From: Lolium rigidum
Taxonomy: Eukaryota > Streptophyta > Magnoliopsida > Poales > Poaceae
Assembly (NCBI RefSeq): GCF_022539505.1
Contig: NC_061508.1
Location: forward strand, 341,323,484-341,387,483
DNA length: 64,000 nucleotides
Reading direction: 5' to 3'
In this document: positions 35,657 to 47,677 of the stretch, in pieces
Numbering within the stretch: the stretch's first letter is position 1
How the letters are laid out: the number at the start of each line of letters is the position of its first letter
Program-made: the position numbers and the translations under genes
The notes under the pieces: generated by a model
What the model was told of the DNA's origin: nothing
The model's database searches: none
Seen by the model: the letters and a program-made list of their open reading frames with translations, nothing else

Positions 35657-35795
35657 TCATCTGCTGATTGATGTAGTGTGTACTCGTAATGTTTAGTCTT
35701 GTGCCGTTACAGTTTGTGCGAACATCTGCCGTTGCCATATAGCAGGGTGGTCTCTCACGCGTTTTAAATGAAACCGAATCTGTGGGCTATAGGCA
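35657..35795 (+). repeat. Remainder of the orphan ubiquitin 3' UTR
   Basis: TTTAGTCTTGTGCCGTTACA, TTTGTGCGAACATCTGCCG, ATAGCAGGGTGGTCT and AAATGAAACCGAATCT match in order the 3' UTR after the second ubiquitin gene (44858-44940). Confidence 0.75.
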
Positions 35796-36169
35796 ACCGC
35801 TTCATCAGTGAACTGTCAGGCCTAATGCCAACGGAGCTTAGCAAATATTAGACTTTTTTCTTAATTTAATAGGACGAACACCTGTGCCCTGCACGAACGA
35901 GATTTGGTCCAGTGGAGTCCCCTGAAGTATAAACTGCACATTGAGTACAAGTAACCGCGTCCCCTCTTACGACAAAAGACCCCGTCTGCCACCGTAAACG
36001 ACCCCCCAAGACCCCTCTCTGGCACAAATAAGACCCACATCGCGCGTGAGTTTCCTCTTTTGGCCATTTGTTGCTGGTCTCAGCGCGTTTGCAGTTTGGA
36101 CCGTCAGATCGAGTTAGCGCGCGATTCTCGTTGTTGAATACCTTGCCGCATCGGATAAAACAACAACAG

Positions 36170-36500
36170 TGAAACCCTAGCCGCTAGAAGCCCCTTTCCC
36201 ACGACCCTTTTCCGTCCGTCCGCCCCCTCGCCTGCATTACCGCCGCCGTGGCCTGCCTCTGGAGTCCCCTCCATCTCTCGCACACGCTCCTCCCGAGCGA
36301 CCGGCGGTGCCATCCACCGAGACGTCGCCGCCAGCGCATCGCTCGTTCTGCACCTCTCCCACCGCTGCTGCTACACCCAGCGCCCGGCGCTAGCTCCTCC
36401 CTCGACACTAACCAGGTCGCCACGCCGGCATCTTCGTCCCCACCAGTGCGTCGGTGCAGGACGCATCTCCGGCACGTTCGTCCTCATCGCCCCAAGTGAG
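36170..36500 (+). other. GC-rich exon-like leader without a defended frame
   Basis: Starts AAACCCTAGCCGC and is C-rich with CTCTCGCACACGCTCC-type words, like the 5' exon of a grass gene on the plus strand. Frames on either strand are low-complexity. It may be the first exon of a non-coding RNA or a captured gene start. Confidence 0.35.
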
Positions 36501-39500
36501 ATCAGGTCCTCCTAGCGTCCCTCACCATTTCCTCCAATTTTTACATGTCTCCCCCGTTCAATCCCTTTCCAGATTCATTTATTATGTATATGGTTATTTC
36601 AGGCGTGTTAACTTTTTTTAGGATTAGGAATAGGCAAGTAACTACGAGTTGAAGAGGTCTGGAACTTGCATGTTGAGGGTGTACATCCGCACCCCGCAGG
36701 CTTAGTTTATTTGATTATCGCAGTCATGGTACTCATTCTTTGGCATTATGCTTTGACTTGACAACATGAAGTATTACAATGGTTGTCTCTTCCTTAAGGC
36801 TGAGGTGATTCTGTGCAGAAGTGACCATTCTTTTGCTGAAACTCTCAGTATATGTATTTTACCCATCTTGCATTTTTTCATGTGTCTTGGCTCTGTGCAA
36901 TAGAATTTGGTTATTTTGTCCAATATTTACTTCAGTCTAGGGTGCCTCGTACCATCAATCCTGCTTCTTCAGGTTTCTTTATGGTGATAAAGCTCGATTT
37001 TTAACGAAGAGATCCGTCCAGAATTGAGGCACTCAAATACAGGTACTGTTGCTATGGCTTATTGTCGAGAGACCGACATTTCAATGAGCCAACAAAAAAT
37101 TTCCTATTGATCGTCAATCGGATTTAATCTTCAGCAGTTGCTCAGGTGTACATCTCTAGTGGCGCAATGCAAGGATCCACACCAGAACGTTGTAAGGTTA
37201 GATTTTGTTCCAAGATATTTCTGAACAAGTTGTGTGGATGATTTCCTAGCATTAAGTATTTCTTTAGTTATCTCTGTTCGGTTAGTGTTTAATGTAGCAG
37301 TCCCTAATCTAGAGTTGTCGCGATTCGATTGACGTTTTTGCTGCCGCTCTTGGTCTTTAATTTTCCTACCTCATTTGCAAAACATACGCCAGAGTGGTTT
37401 CAAAAATTCATAGTTATATAATTATATGGGTGGGCAAGGAGGATTGAGATGGCTATTGTCCAAGGAGCTCTAATTCTGTGTCACCGGTGTGGAGTTTGTA
37501 CAATCATTGCTATTTGTTTGTCCGTATTTATACAAGTGTGAAAATACACATTTCTCACCGACAAGGCCTTGGCGTTAGTATAGCTGGAAATGTCATGAAG
37601 TAAACATTTGTATATGGTACATATGTTGTATTTTGCAGTGTTGTCAAACGAAAACAAAATATTAGTGCATATATAGTGAATTGATTTCTGGTCTTTACTC
37701 AGCAGCAATGATTTGGTTGGACTACCAAAATTGATATGATTCTTCCCATTTTTGTTAGTGTGTAGATTAAATAGACTACACAGTCAAATAGGCCTGCTAA
37801 GCAGTGGAAGGTTTTGTAGGTTAATCTACCTGCAAACTTGGTGTCAGATTATTTGTGCCAATTTCTTAATCCTTTTGTATGTGTATACTACATGGAGCAG
37901 TAAAATTTCTTATAACAATTATATTAGTTTGGAACAAAATAGCACAATAGTATGATTTTTATTGTATGAATCCCGAAAGAATACTTCTCTATAATATCGC
38001 TAGGAATTAGGAAATACTTTAATGTCAGATTTTTCCCGGTGTATAGTTCATATGTTGTGTTTTTCTGTGGTTGCTCTAAAAGGAGAAACAAAATATGATG
38101 GTCCAAAATGATTTGATTTCCGATCTTTACTTTGTACCAATGATTAGGATGGTTTACAAAAATAAAATGGTTGTTTTGATGATCTGCATGTCACTGCAAA
38201 TAAAGGCCACCGGAGTGAGACATTTCTAGACTTCCACAACATGGAGTTATCAAAAACAATGGCTATGCAGCTTGCAGGTAATGGTTCATGTTATTTCCCA
38301 TCTTATATGCCAAGGTTTCATTTCATTATTGTTCGCAGGTTCTTCATATCCACATCATTATATTTAGTGACTTGTCCATAGTTATATTTCATCATGTCTC
38401 TGTTAGTGATCTCCTACAACTTGCACACTGAATTGTATTGTTTTCTCATGTTTCCTTTAGGTTCACACATGATAGACTCCCAAGATAATGATTTTGTGAC
38501 TCGGTTATGTCGGATGATTTTTCATGTACTACAGTTTATAGGAAATATTTGTTGAACCACCGCTGAAGGGGAAGCAAATTTATGTGCGTGATGATGGATT
38601 TTTACTCAGACGTGTCAATGGATACTGATTACTTCGATTCAACAATAGGCCTCAAATATATTTGTGAAAACTTGGAGTAATGGTATGCAATCTAGCATGG
38701 TTACAAAGTATCTTAGTTCCTGGTCCAATGTTCCCAAGCTCAATGCTTAAATTTTGATTGATGTGAGTGACTGAATTCTTTTCGTCATACATAATGAATC
38801 TGGAGTTCTTGAAATGTGGTGGAATATTATTTGTAGTTCTATCAATGTAGTTTAATACAGCTCAATTGGACATGGGAATTCAGATGGACAAGGCCATTTT
38901 TACTTGCAAATTTCTGAAAGCTTTCGTTTCTACTATGGCATTGTTCTTACTTGTGCCTAAGCTGTTTGATTTCTATTGCAGTGGCAAGTCTTTCAGCTGT
39001 CCCATGTTACTGATATTCTGGTAGAGATGGAATGGATCGAGTAGGTTGCTTGCCCTCACAATGAACGTGCATAGTTCATCTAATTGCTTCACTATGAACC
39101 AGGTTTCCTTGGCACATGTTGATTCATTATTTTCTCAGCTGCTCATCTACTTTCACTTAGAATTGGTTTCAGTTTATGTTTAAACCTGCTCTTTTTTCCT
39201 AGCTTTTTTTACTTCTGAACTATTGACCGTTCCACCTATTGCACTTGACATTCTTCATTTGTTCTTTCAAACTGTTTTTGTTTTTAATTTCTAAGCTGCT
39301 GATGGATTTATTATTTTGATTATTAACACTAATAAATTTCTCTTACCATTCTACCTTTTTCTGAATGGCTCTTGGTCACGCCGTTGTATGCTCCTGGCCA
39401 CAAGGCCGGTCGCTGGCTATCCAGCCTGCTAACTAACAAGAGGAATGACAAGAGGCAGACGTGAAGGGAGACGTGTGAGGTTACCTTGGCTGCCATCTCG

Positions 39501-40019
39501 TTTCTCAGCTGCTCTCCTCTTCTACATGTTAGCGGTGGTGACTTGGGCGACCGGCACCGAGGAGCACGATGACTTGATGGCAGTGTGGCATGGTGGCCAC
39601 GAGTTTCACCTTATCGATCATTAACCAATACATGTGGTGCAAGAGGAAAAGGCAGAAACATCCGGTCAGCGGAAATTGATGATCACATTGTTTCTCTTTT
39701 GGCAGGATATGTAAATTCCTGTCTAAGCTTTATCCTTTTTACACCATAAGGAATAGATGATGATAAATGTTGTGATATCCAAAGCTAGCTAAGTCTATGA
39801 AACACTCCCAGGATTTGTCTCATTAAACGTCTACTATTTATTATTTCTACATAGCATCAATTGAGCATGAGGTGTTACTCCATTTACTCTTTTCATAGTC
39901 GTGTGCAACCATGATGATTTCTGTTTTAAGTTGGGTACATGCTAATAAGGTGCTGAGTAGCCCATGAGAAACTATTAGGTGCAGCGAATAAGGTTGTCAA
40001 ATTGGACCGCACAACCCCG
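36501..40019. other. Intron-like, non-coding DNA with an ancient internal duplication
   Basis: T-rich, lacks long frames; pieces such as TTTCAGGTTTCTTTATGGTG look like splice borders. It reads as the introns of a decayed gene or a non-coding transcript unit following the GC-rich leader. No domain recognised. Confidence 0.35.
37610..38172. repeat. Diverged direct duplication (37610-37745 and 38032-38172)
   Basis: Shared in order: CATATGTTGT, AAACAAAATAT, ATTGATTTC-GGTCTTTACT / TTTGATTTCCGATCTTTACT, CAATGATT-GG-TGG. Identity looks like 70-75 percent by eye with small gaps. Confidence 0.55.
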
Positions 40020-40026
40020 GTGAGGA

Positions 40027-40055
40027 GGCGCCCCAAGGGGCGCCCCAACCACTAG
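40027..40055 (+). mobile_element. Possible Helitron 3' terminus
   Basis: GGCGCCCC-AA-GGGGCGCC forms a perfect 8-bp hairpin (40027-40044), followed after 7 nt by CTAG (40052-40055) and a flanking T. Hairpin plus CTRR|T is the Helitron 3' signature. I could not find a convincing A|TC start upstream, so extent is unknown. Confidence 0.4.
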
Positions 40056-40224
40056 TGTGGGTTGTTATGAAACAGGTGACAGATTGGAAAGAAGAGGACA
40101 AGAGGACGGCAGCATCCACAACAGAGTATTCAACCTTGCAGTGTTCCTATGAGCGAGAAGTACGGTACTTCATGCTAGGTTGCACCGATTCACTCCCATG
40201 GCGAACCCAACTTTGGCAATCTAG

Positions 40225-41434
40225 TTTTTTTTTTAGATATGGGAGCATAGCCCCGGCCTCTGCACACAGCCATTTATTAAGTAAAACGTCGATGTCAAGT
40301 ACTTATTACATAAAGATAGAGTTGTATCCGAAAAGAACTAAAAATATCAAAACAAAACATCTGTAGATGGAAAGTGTGCAAAAACTATCCATCTAGAATT
40401 CTGCTAATGTGCCGCCATCCAGTAGCCCGGAAATAGCAATCCTGAGTGACCTCCAGGAGCCGGTTGCATCCAGAAACCATGGCATCCCGCTGGTCCGTCG
40501 GGAGCAAATATGCCCATAGTTGTATCCAATGCGCCGCACGAAAAATAACCTGCAAAAAATTTGTACCCTTTTGTTTATTAAAGATGATATCATTCCGGCT
40601 AGTCCAAATCGACCAACAAATTGCCGAAACACCAATTCGAATATATGTTTTATCCTTCTTATTCACTCTATTTAGCCAATTACCAAACATATTAGTTATA
40701 TTGGCAGGAGGTGGAATATTATATGTAAAAAATATCATTCTCCAAACAATCTTCGCAAAAGGACAATGAAGAAATAGATGATCAACAGTTTCATCATTAT
40801 TACAAAAACAATATTTTTGACATCCAGTCCATTTCCTCTTTGCCAAATTATCCTTAGTAAGCAATACTCTATTACTTAAGAACCACATGAAAATCTTAAT
40901 TTTTAGAGGAACCTTAATCTTCCATAAGTATTTCCGTAAAAATCTGGTATGGCCATTCATAAGATCAAGATACATAGATTTAACAGAAAATATACCAGAT
41001 TCATTTAGGTTCCAAACAAACGTATCCGGTTCATTAGAAAGACGAATAGACATGAGCCTGACATAAGTGTAACCACAAATTGTATTTATAATCATTAAAC
41101 ATTCGTCTAAAACCAATATTCAGCGGTGTATTTGCTAATACCGTAGAAACCAACTCATTTTTCCGTTGGACAATATTATATAAAGACGGATATTGTAAAG
41201 CTAGAGGACAATTACCCAGCCAAGTATCCTCCCAAAACCTCACTGATAGACCATTACCAACTTTGAACCTCCCCTTCTTAAAGAACTCCGGTTTAACCCG
41301 CATAAGCCCCTTCCAAAAAGGTGAATCTGTGGGTTTAGCCTCTACCTGAGCCAACGTTTTGTTTTTGATATATTTATTGTGAAGTAGTTGTTGCCACATC
41401 CCTTCCTCCTGCAGCAATTTGAAAAGCCATAATG
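40225..41434 (-). mobile_element. 5'-truncated LINE with zf-RVT domain
   Basis: Poly(T) at 40225-40234 marks the poly(A) tail on the minus strand; target duplication AATCTAG at 40218-40224 and 41435-41441. Minus-strand coding: LLQEEGMWQQLLHNKYIKNK, FWKGLMRVKPEFFKKGRFKV, then after a frameshift near 41100 the zinc-binding RT end (DTFVWNLNESGIFSVKSMY, KYLWKIKVPLKIKIFMWFLS, CFCNNDETVDHLFLHCPFAK) and a C-terminal part (CWSIWTSRNDIIFNKQ) to the stop near 40385. RT and endonuclease are missing through truncation, so it cannot move by itself. Confidence 0.9.
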
Positions 41435-41441
41435 AATCTAG

Positions 41442-41598
41442 TGGCCAAGTCTGTCTGATGAAGTGGCAATACATACAGAGTAGTAAAGAGATGAACTCGC
41501 CTATCGCTCTCATCGTGAGGGAATTGTGGCTGGAGCGGAATGCATGCTTCTTCAATAAAGTTGTCGTCATACCGGCGGAGCTGTGTAGACGGAGCTAA
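41442..41598 (+). pseudogene. Older LINE-type C-terminal fragment on the plus strand
   Basis: A plus-strand frame reads MNSPIALIVRELWLERNACF and on to TAA 41596-41598; the IWxERNA motif is typical of the end of plant non-LTR RT proteins. The minus-strand LINE inserted into this sequence; its left half would lie at 40056-40224. Confidence 0.4.
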
Positions 41599-41751
41599 AT
41601 TTGATCTAAGGAAGCGAACATGATTATGTGGACGTGGAAGCGGAACCCAAAGAGGAAATACGAAAGCGGAAACCCGGTGTGTGCGCGTTGGTTTGAGCTG
41701 AGTCGCATGTGGCTTAACTCGCTCTTGGATGTTGGCGCGTGTTCATAAAAA

Positions 41752-41862
41752 AAACTGAATCGTGTGGTTAGTCAAAATCTCGTGAAACTGAATCTTAGTA
41801 CGTAATTATGTATGTGGTTAGTCAAAAAGTGAAACAGAATCTTCTTATTATGTAATTGTGTA
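41752..41862 (+). repeat. Ubiquitin 3'-UTR remnant, duplicated
   Basis: GTGGTTAGTCAAAATCT and GAAACTGAATCTT, both from the end of the second ubiquitin gene (44925-44970), occur here in two rounds: at 41766-41803 and 41813-41842, ending CTTCTTATTATGTAATTGTG. No coding unit nearby. Confidence 0.65.
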
Positions 41863-41869
41863 TGTTACC

Positions 41870-43440
41870 TATTAAATCGAACTAAATCTTATTTCTATTT
41901 TGTCAGCAAGCACACCCAAGATGGAAATCCAGAGAACATCCATTCTTTGTTAGCCATCAGATGAGTAGGGATTATATGGGATCTAATACAAATATAAATT
42001 TATTCACATTATGCGTTGTTGGATATGTAAAAATATACTAATAAATTTGTTCCCTTTATGTTCTTGTTCTCCACTTATTTCTGATCATATCTTTCACATG
42101 TGTTAATTTAAATGTGTTAGATATGGCGCCTGATTGGTGAAAATCATTTTCCGGCAAGGGTTCGTCCCAACTAAGAATTCAAGAATCACGTTGTCATTTC
42201 TTTTTCTGACGTATTAGGTAGTAATCCTGAGAGTTCACGAACTAGTAAGGGGTTTTTTTTGCTTGGGGGAGGAATCGTTCATCTAGCTGTCCCATTTTTT
42301 TACGACAAATCATGTAATCACTAAGTTTATGAGCTAGTAATTAATAAGGCTATCAAATGAATTGTAATCCTGATGGAAATGAATCGCGGTTCCTATATTT
42401 TTGCGACTAATGAGGCTGGACGGAAGCCCTTTTTTCTACCAGTGAGAGAAATGGATTAGCGTGGGTTCAGTGTTGAAATAGCATAAGGTGCAGGCCCCAT
42501 TACAAAACTGGTCGTCTTTCTCATGTGTCCTTTTGATTTTATATCTTCAGCGCACCATGTGGTGCATCTCGTCATCTGAAAGCAAGATTCTTTGTTTTCT
42601 CTATAAATAAATAAAAAATTAATTACTTTGTTTAACATAATATCAAAAAAATTCTTATTGCGACTTATTCACACTGCACCATTTTTTTTACGCACGAAAA
42701 ACAACTAATTTTTTTACTTTCAACCCCCCTACGAAAAAATGACCCTCCAAAATGGTGTCACTCGATCACTTGGATGGTGGCTATAGCTCGTATGTTTTCT
42801 GTCATGCACTAGTTATTTAATTTTAGTAAAACATTTATTTATTTTTTTGTAAAAATGAACCACTAAACCCATTGAAATATCTCTAGAGAAAATCGAACAT
42901 TGAAAATAGTGTCCGAGCCACACACACACACACTATCGATTGACGACATTTGCTCCTTGGGACACCTTGTGGTGGTTGTATCAATTGACATCACATCTTC
43001 TACAATATATTTCAATAATTTTCGCAACACAGTTGCAAGGTTTGTCAATGTTATGTTGTTGAAGTTGGAAATTAATGTATACTAGCTCTTCCACACTTTC
43101 TTACTAACTTTTTGTTTGTTTGTTTGCTTAGAGGGTATTACAGAAAACTTATGAGTGAATCATGGTACTACTATTTTATCTAATCACAAAGATACACACA
43201 TGTATGAGAGTCTCGATGTGAGAACATACAGTGGTTCAGAGCTTCGACTTAGCTATAGCAAAATTTAAGTTAAATAGATTTAACAAAAATATTTCTGAAC
43301 TCATTCACGAAGTGTTGGAATGGATCGAGGCGAGACTATGGTAGATATATAGCATCATCCACCAACCACCTTTCCGCTACGCGAACCCTCCACATGTTTC
43401 TTGAATCTGGAGATACAAAAACAAAAAAGAAAAAAAAAAG
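41870..43440. other. Intergenic DNA
   Basis: AT-rich without coding or recognisable repeats, apart from a short (CA)n at 42919-42931 and an A-run at 43416-43440. Confidence 0.5.
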
Positions 43441-43550
43441 ATTGTGGAGACTGCACCGTGGGGGCGACTAATCCACCGCCTTCAGGTTTCGCGTCCGGAG
43501 AGGAGGCCGGTTTGGGACACGCTTGGCCTAACCGACCCTGTGTCTCCCAT

Positions 43551-43560
43551 CTATAAAGTA
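43551..43560 (+). promoter_or_regulatory. TATA box of the second ubiquitin gene
   Basis: CTATAAAGTA after TGTGTCTCCCAT, about 92 bp before the leader intron donor (43644), the same arrangement as in the first gene. Confidence 0.75.
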
Positions 43561-43744
43561 CCGCAATCAATCGACTCGCCTTTCTTCAATCCACCAGACA
43601 TCCCAGATCCCGATAAAGAAAATCTTTGCAATCCTTCGTCAAGGTATTTGTCCTCGCGATCTTCTCCGCTTTTTCTTCGGTTCACAACATAGTTGAATTC
43701 CATATAGATCCCTGTTGGGATTCCGTGACTCTGATCTATAGTAA

Positions 43745-43911
43745 TTTCCGCGTTCTATTAGCGGTGTAGATTTCAGTCGAACACTATTTTTGGTGCCGTG
43801 ATATGTCATCTAAGTTGTTGGTTATGTTTTCCGCGTTCTATTAGCGGTGTAGATTTCAGTGGAACACTATTGTTGGTGCCATGATATGTCATCTACAGTT
43901 GTTGGTTAGGT
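43745..43911 (+). repeat. 83-bp tandem duplication in the leader intron of ubiquitin gene 2
   Basis: TTTCCGCGTTCTATTAGCGG starts at 43745 and 43828, with GTGTAGATTTCAGT and GATATGTCATCTA in both copies; a few substitutions separate them. Confidence 0.85.
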
Positions 43912-44439
43912 TTGATCTATTTGTGCTGAACGATCTGTATATCAGTTGACCTATATGTGTTCTCGATCTTATATCCGTACGATTTTAACCTAGTGCTGCT
44001 GTGTGAGCTGATGGATCAGGCGCTGTTTGTTAGGTTTGATCTATTAGTGTTGAACCTTCTACCCTAATCATATGGATCTGTAGATTATACCCATGTCTTG
44101 CTATTAGTATGTACTGATCTATAATCTGCCAAGTTTACCCCGGTTTTGCTCTTCTGCTGATGCATCGTAACTCTGAATCGCCTCATATGTACATCTCCTA
44201 TCAGGTAATTTGAACTTGAGTACCATCTGCACAGCCGACATGTTAGTACTATCTGCCCGATCATGTAATTTAGACTGGAGTACTAGTTCTGAACTTCTGA
44301 TTGAGTTAAATTCTTACGTTCCGGTGTTCTTGCTGGTCTACAAAATTCCTATTTGATAATTGTTAACTGCTGATTTACTACTTACCTTTAGAAGATTTAG
44401 ATGATTACCTCACGGGTTGAATGGTTTTGATTCATGTAA

Positions 44440-44742
<303 letters not shown>

Positions 44743-45852
44743 CTTCTTCCGAAGATCAGTTCATTTGATTGTGCTGCACGCCTGCACCTTATAGCTGTCC
44801 GTTGAAGTCGTCTAGTTTGGTTATGTCCTAGTCGTCTGTTGCTACTGTCACTCTCTTAGTCCCGAGCTGTTAGTTTGTGCGAACATCTGCTGCGTATAGC
44901 AGTACGGTCTATGCTGCTTTCAAGCGAAACTGAATCTTCTTATTATGTTATTATTGTGGTTAGTCAAAATCTTGTGTGATTGCGGATGCTTTTTGCTGAC
45001 CCTGTTCTCGATTTAGCACACGATGAATTTGCAGGTGCTAACATGCTGTGGGGCAAGAACCGAATTTGCAATCTTCTCTAAGTAGAGAAAATCTATTTCA
45101 GCTTGCTGTGACCGTAATGTCAAAAATGCTGCTACTAACAGCTATAAAAATTTCCGAGAGCCGGTATGAGGATGAGATGACAACCAAACCAACCCGGTAG
45201 ACAAGGCAATGATCAAGTTCACTCTAACGTCCACTGTCGCACGCTCTCTATCACGCTGATCAGGGGCAAAGCGGGGCCCCAAGATGAACTGACCACTAGA
45301 AGTTAGGATCGTGCTTATAGAAACTAAGGATTTGGTGACCACTAAAGTTGATCTTGCTGTGATCGTGGTTGGAGAAACTAAGGATATTAGCTGCTCTCTC
45401 CAAGGGCCCACCAGTGCTCTGTCCGTGGCGACGGCCTTCATTTGTTGTCACCTACTTGGTTACTTGTTCTGCAACCCTGCCGTGGACGCCACACACGTCT
45501 TCCTCGGCTCTGCGCTCCTTCTCTTGGGCTGTAGCACCGCACCGGTCCAGCTAAATGGCCCAAGAGACCATATACTAGATATTTCGGGCAGAATTGAGTA
45601 GCCCATGAAAGTAGCACCAGCTGGCCCGTCCCAGCATCTTGGCCTATGCAAAAGAAATGACCTGCTGATTCCGCGTTGACTGCATCAAAAGCCGTTCGGT
45701 CACTCAGCGAAGGAAAATCACACGTTGCCTCGTCGGCTCATCTTTCTGTTTTTTCTTGCTCCTCATCTCCTCAGTCGTTCCAGGTTCCACCGGCGGTCAA
45801 TCGGTCGGCGGTTCATCGGTCCATGATCTGATCCCTCCCGGTCAACACAGTC
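44743..45852. other. Ubiquitin 3' UTR then unassigned sequence
   Basis: 44743-44985 is the 3' UTR of the second ubiquitin gene. 45130-45845 is mixed composition with overlapping short frames on both strands and no domain that I recognise. Confidence 0.5.
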
Positions 45853-46030
45853 TTTTTTTTTTTGCGAAAATTCCACCGATCTATTAATAATCATTAACAA
45901 CGATACAAAGAGAGCTAAAAGTAATAAAATTACAATTAGGATATTGGACCACCTAGCAAGGTTCCAAAGGACCAGCGCACCAGAGCAGAAGCCAATGATG
46001 ACAATAGTAGATCAGAAGAGACTGATCTGA
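45853..46030 (-). mobile_element. Short 5'-truncated non-LTR retroposon
   Basis: T-run 45853-45864 followed by GCGAAAATTCCACCGATCTATTAATAATC, cut here to its start GCGAAAATTCCACCGATC, and ACGATACAAAGAGAGC: the reversed 3' end of a common grass non-LTR element. The 5' limit is approximate and no clear TSD was found. Confidence 0.6.
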
Positions 46031-46413
46031 AACCACACCAACGAATATAGTCTACTTTGTTCAATTCATTCGCTGCTAAGGTATGGTTTCCATCCTCTAC
46101 AATCATGAATTTAGGTTTGATATATTGATCATAATTAGATTGTGTTAAATAATTCTATCGATTACTAGGATGGCGAGATATTATCAAAAACAGATGCCTC
46201 TTGTAAGAGCTTAGCGACCACACAAAATATTACATATTGAAATTAATATGTGTGGTGTAATTGCTCATTCGATGCTCCGAACTAAACTATAGATTCATTC
46301 GCAAAAAAACATAACTCATAGTGTGATCCGAATATTAGAGATGAAGTTAAAAGAACATACTTGTCTATGGTTCCACATGACGTGGCCATTCTTTTCCACG
46401 GCGAATGTTTGTG

Positions 46414-47677
46414 GAAAGAAGTCCACATCACCCCCTTATCTATAGGTTTCGGTCCCTAAACCCCCCTAACTATAAATTGGATCATTTAACCCCCTAACTA
46501 TTGAAAATCAGGCAAATTACCCCCTAAGGGCTGATGGGCTGTTTTGGTAGCGGTTTAGGCCATTAGTTGACTTCTATTCCCGTTCCTCCTCGATCCTCGT
46601 TCCCGTCGGCCGTCGCAACCTGCACCGATTCCGGCCGCCTCCTCCTCTGTCCCAACCAAATCCAGCCGTCTAACAGATGAGCTGGTTGTCGTTGAGCTCG
46701 AGCAGCGCAATGAGCACCAGGCCCGCGCCGGGCACGTCGCCGCCAAAGCCTGTTCTTATGCAGCCGCTCCCGTCGAAGTCTATTCGCGAACAGCCCCGGG
46801 ACACGACGAAGTTGCAACCGGCGAGTCAGAGCACGCGCAGTGCGGCGAGGCCGCTGAGCTCGGTTGGCACCGGGCCCAACGCGAATAGGTTGTGGCGACG
46901 CCGACGAGGAAGGCCGAGACCTCGCCGCCGAGCAGGTTCTTCCCGAGCGAGAGCGACTCGAGATCCTTGATCGCGCCGAAGGAGTCCGAGATGGGCACAG
47001 TGAAGTTGCCCTCAAGGCTGAGGTAGACGATCCGCGGGAGGTCGGGGAGCGCGCTGGGGAGCGGCCCGCGAACGAGTTTACGGACAGGTCGAGGGCTCGA
47101 GGCATGCCAGCGCCTTGCACCCAGCGGCAGCCTTGTGTCGACATCGAGGTTGAGGGATGCGAGGCGAGGGATGCGGTAGAGCGTGGTGGGGAACGGGCCG
47201 ACGAGGTTGGCGCCCGTGAGGGAGACCGCCGTGACATCGCCGGCGTCGCAGCCCGTCCAACGGCAGGGCGTAGCGTCACTGGGTTCCAGTCTGCTAGTGC
47301 GCCGTCAGGCATGGTGAGCGCACGCTTGGCGCCGAGCAGGCAGAGGCCGTCCTCGTTCAGGACGTGCGACGATGTCGGCTGCAGGCTGCATTGAACGCGG
47401 TAGCCAGCAGGAGGATGCGGTGGAGGGCGCCCATGGATTTAGTTGGTACGGAGGAGGAGGCGATGGAACGAGGACAGGGGAGCAAGGAGAACAAAAGTCA
47501 ACGCATTAGCCCTTAAACCACTGTTCACCGTGGCCTAAACCTCCACCAAAACAGCCCATTGGCCTCTAGGGGGTAATTTGCCTGGTTTTGTATACTTAGA
47601 GGGTTAAATGACCCAATTTAAACTTAGGGGGTTAGTGACCAAAACCTGATACATAGGGGGTGATGTGGACTTCTTTC
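46414..47677. mobile_element. Mutator-like element carrying a gene fragment (Pack-MULE)
   Basis: 10-bp target duplication AATGTTTGTG at 46404-46413 and 47678-47687. Terminal inverted repeats about 160 bp start GAAAGAAGTCCACATCACCC and are roughly 80 percent alike by eye (both hold GGCAAATTACCCCCTA and GGGCTGTTTTGGT). The GC-rich interior is a receptor kinase fragment; no transposase. Long TIRs, 9-11 bp TSD and a captured exon define a Pack-MULE. Confidence 0.9.
46870..47376 (-). pseudogene. Captured HAESA-like LRR receptor kinase N-terminus
   Basis: Read on the minus strand in pieces: LNEDGLCLLGAKRALT, PDGALADWNP, then in other frames CRWTGCDAGDVTAVSLTGAN, FPTTLYRIPRLASLNLD, LDLSVNSFAG, ISDSFGAIKDLESLSLGKNL and LGGEVSAFL. 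This matches the LRRNT_2 cap and first leucine-rich repeats of HAESA/HSL1-type kinases. Signal peptide, later LRRs, membrane segment and kinase are absent, and several frameshifts occur. Non-functional as a receptor. Confidence 0.75.

Noticed and set aside
34544..35738. Frames of up to 258 codons on both strands in GC-rich DNA
   Set aside because: Overlapping frames on both strands with low-complexity Arg/Pro/Gly composition; explained by high GC in a retroposon.
42919..42931. (CA)n microsatellite
   Set aside because: Too short to be notable.
45142..45601. Frames of about 100 codons on both strands after the second ubiquitin gene
   Set aside because: Overlap each other, lack domains and flanking signals.
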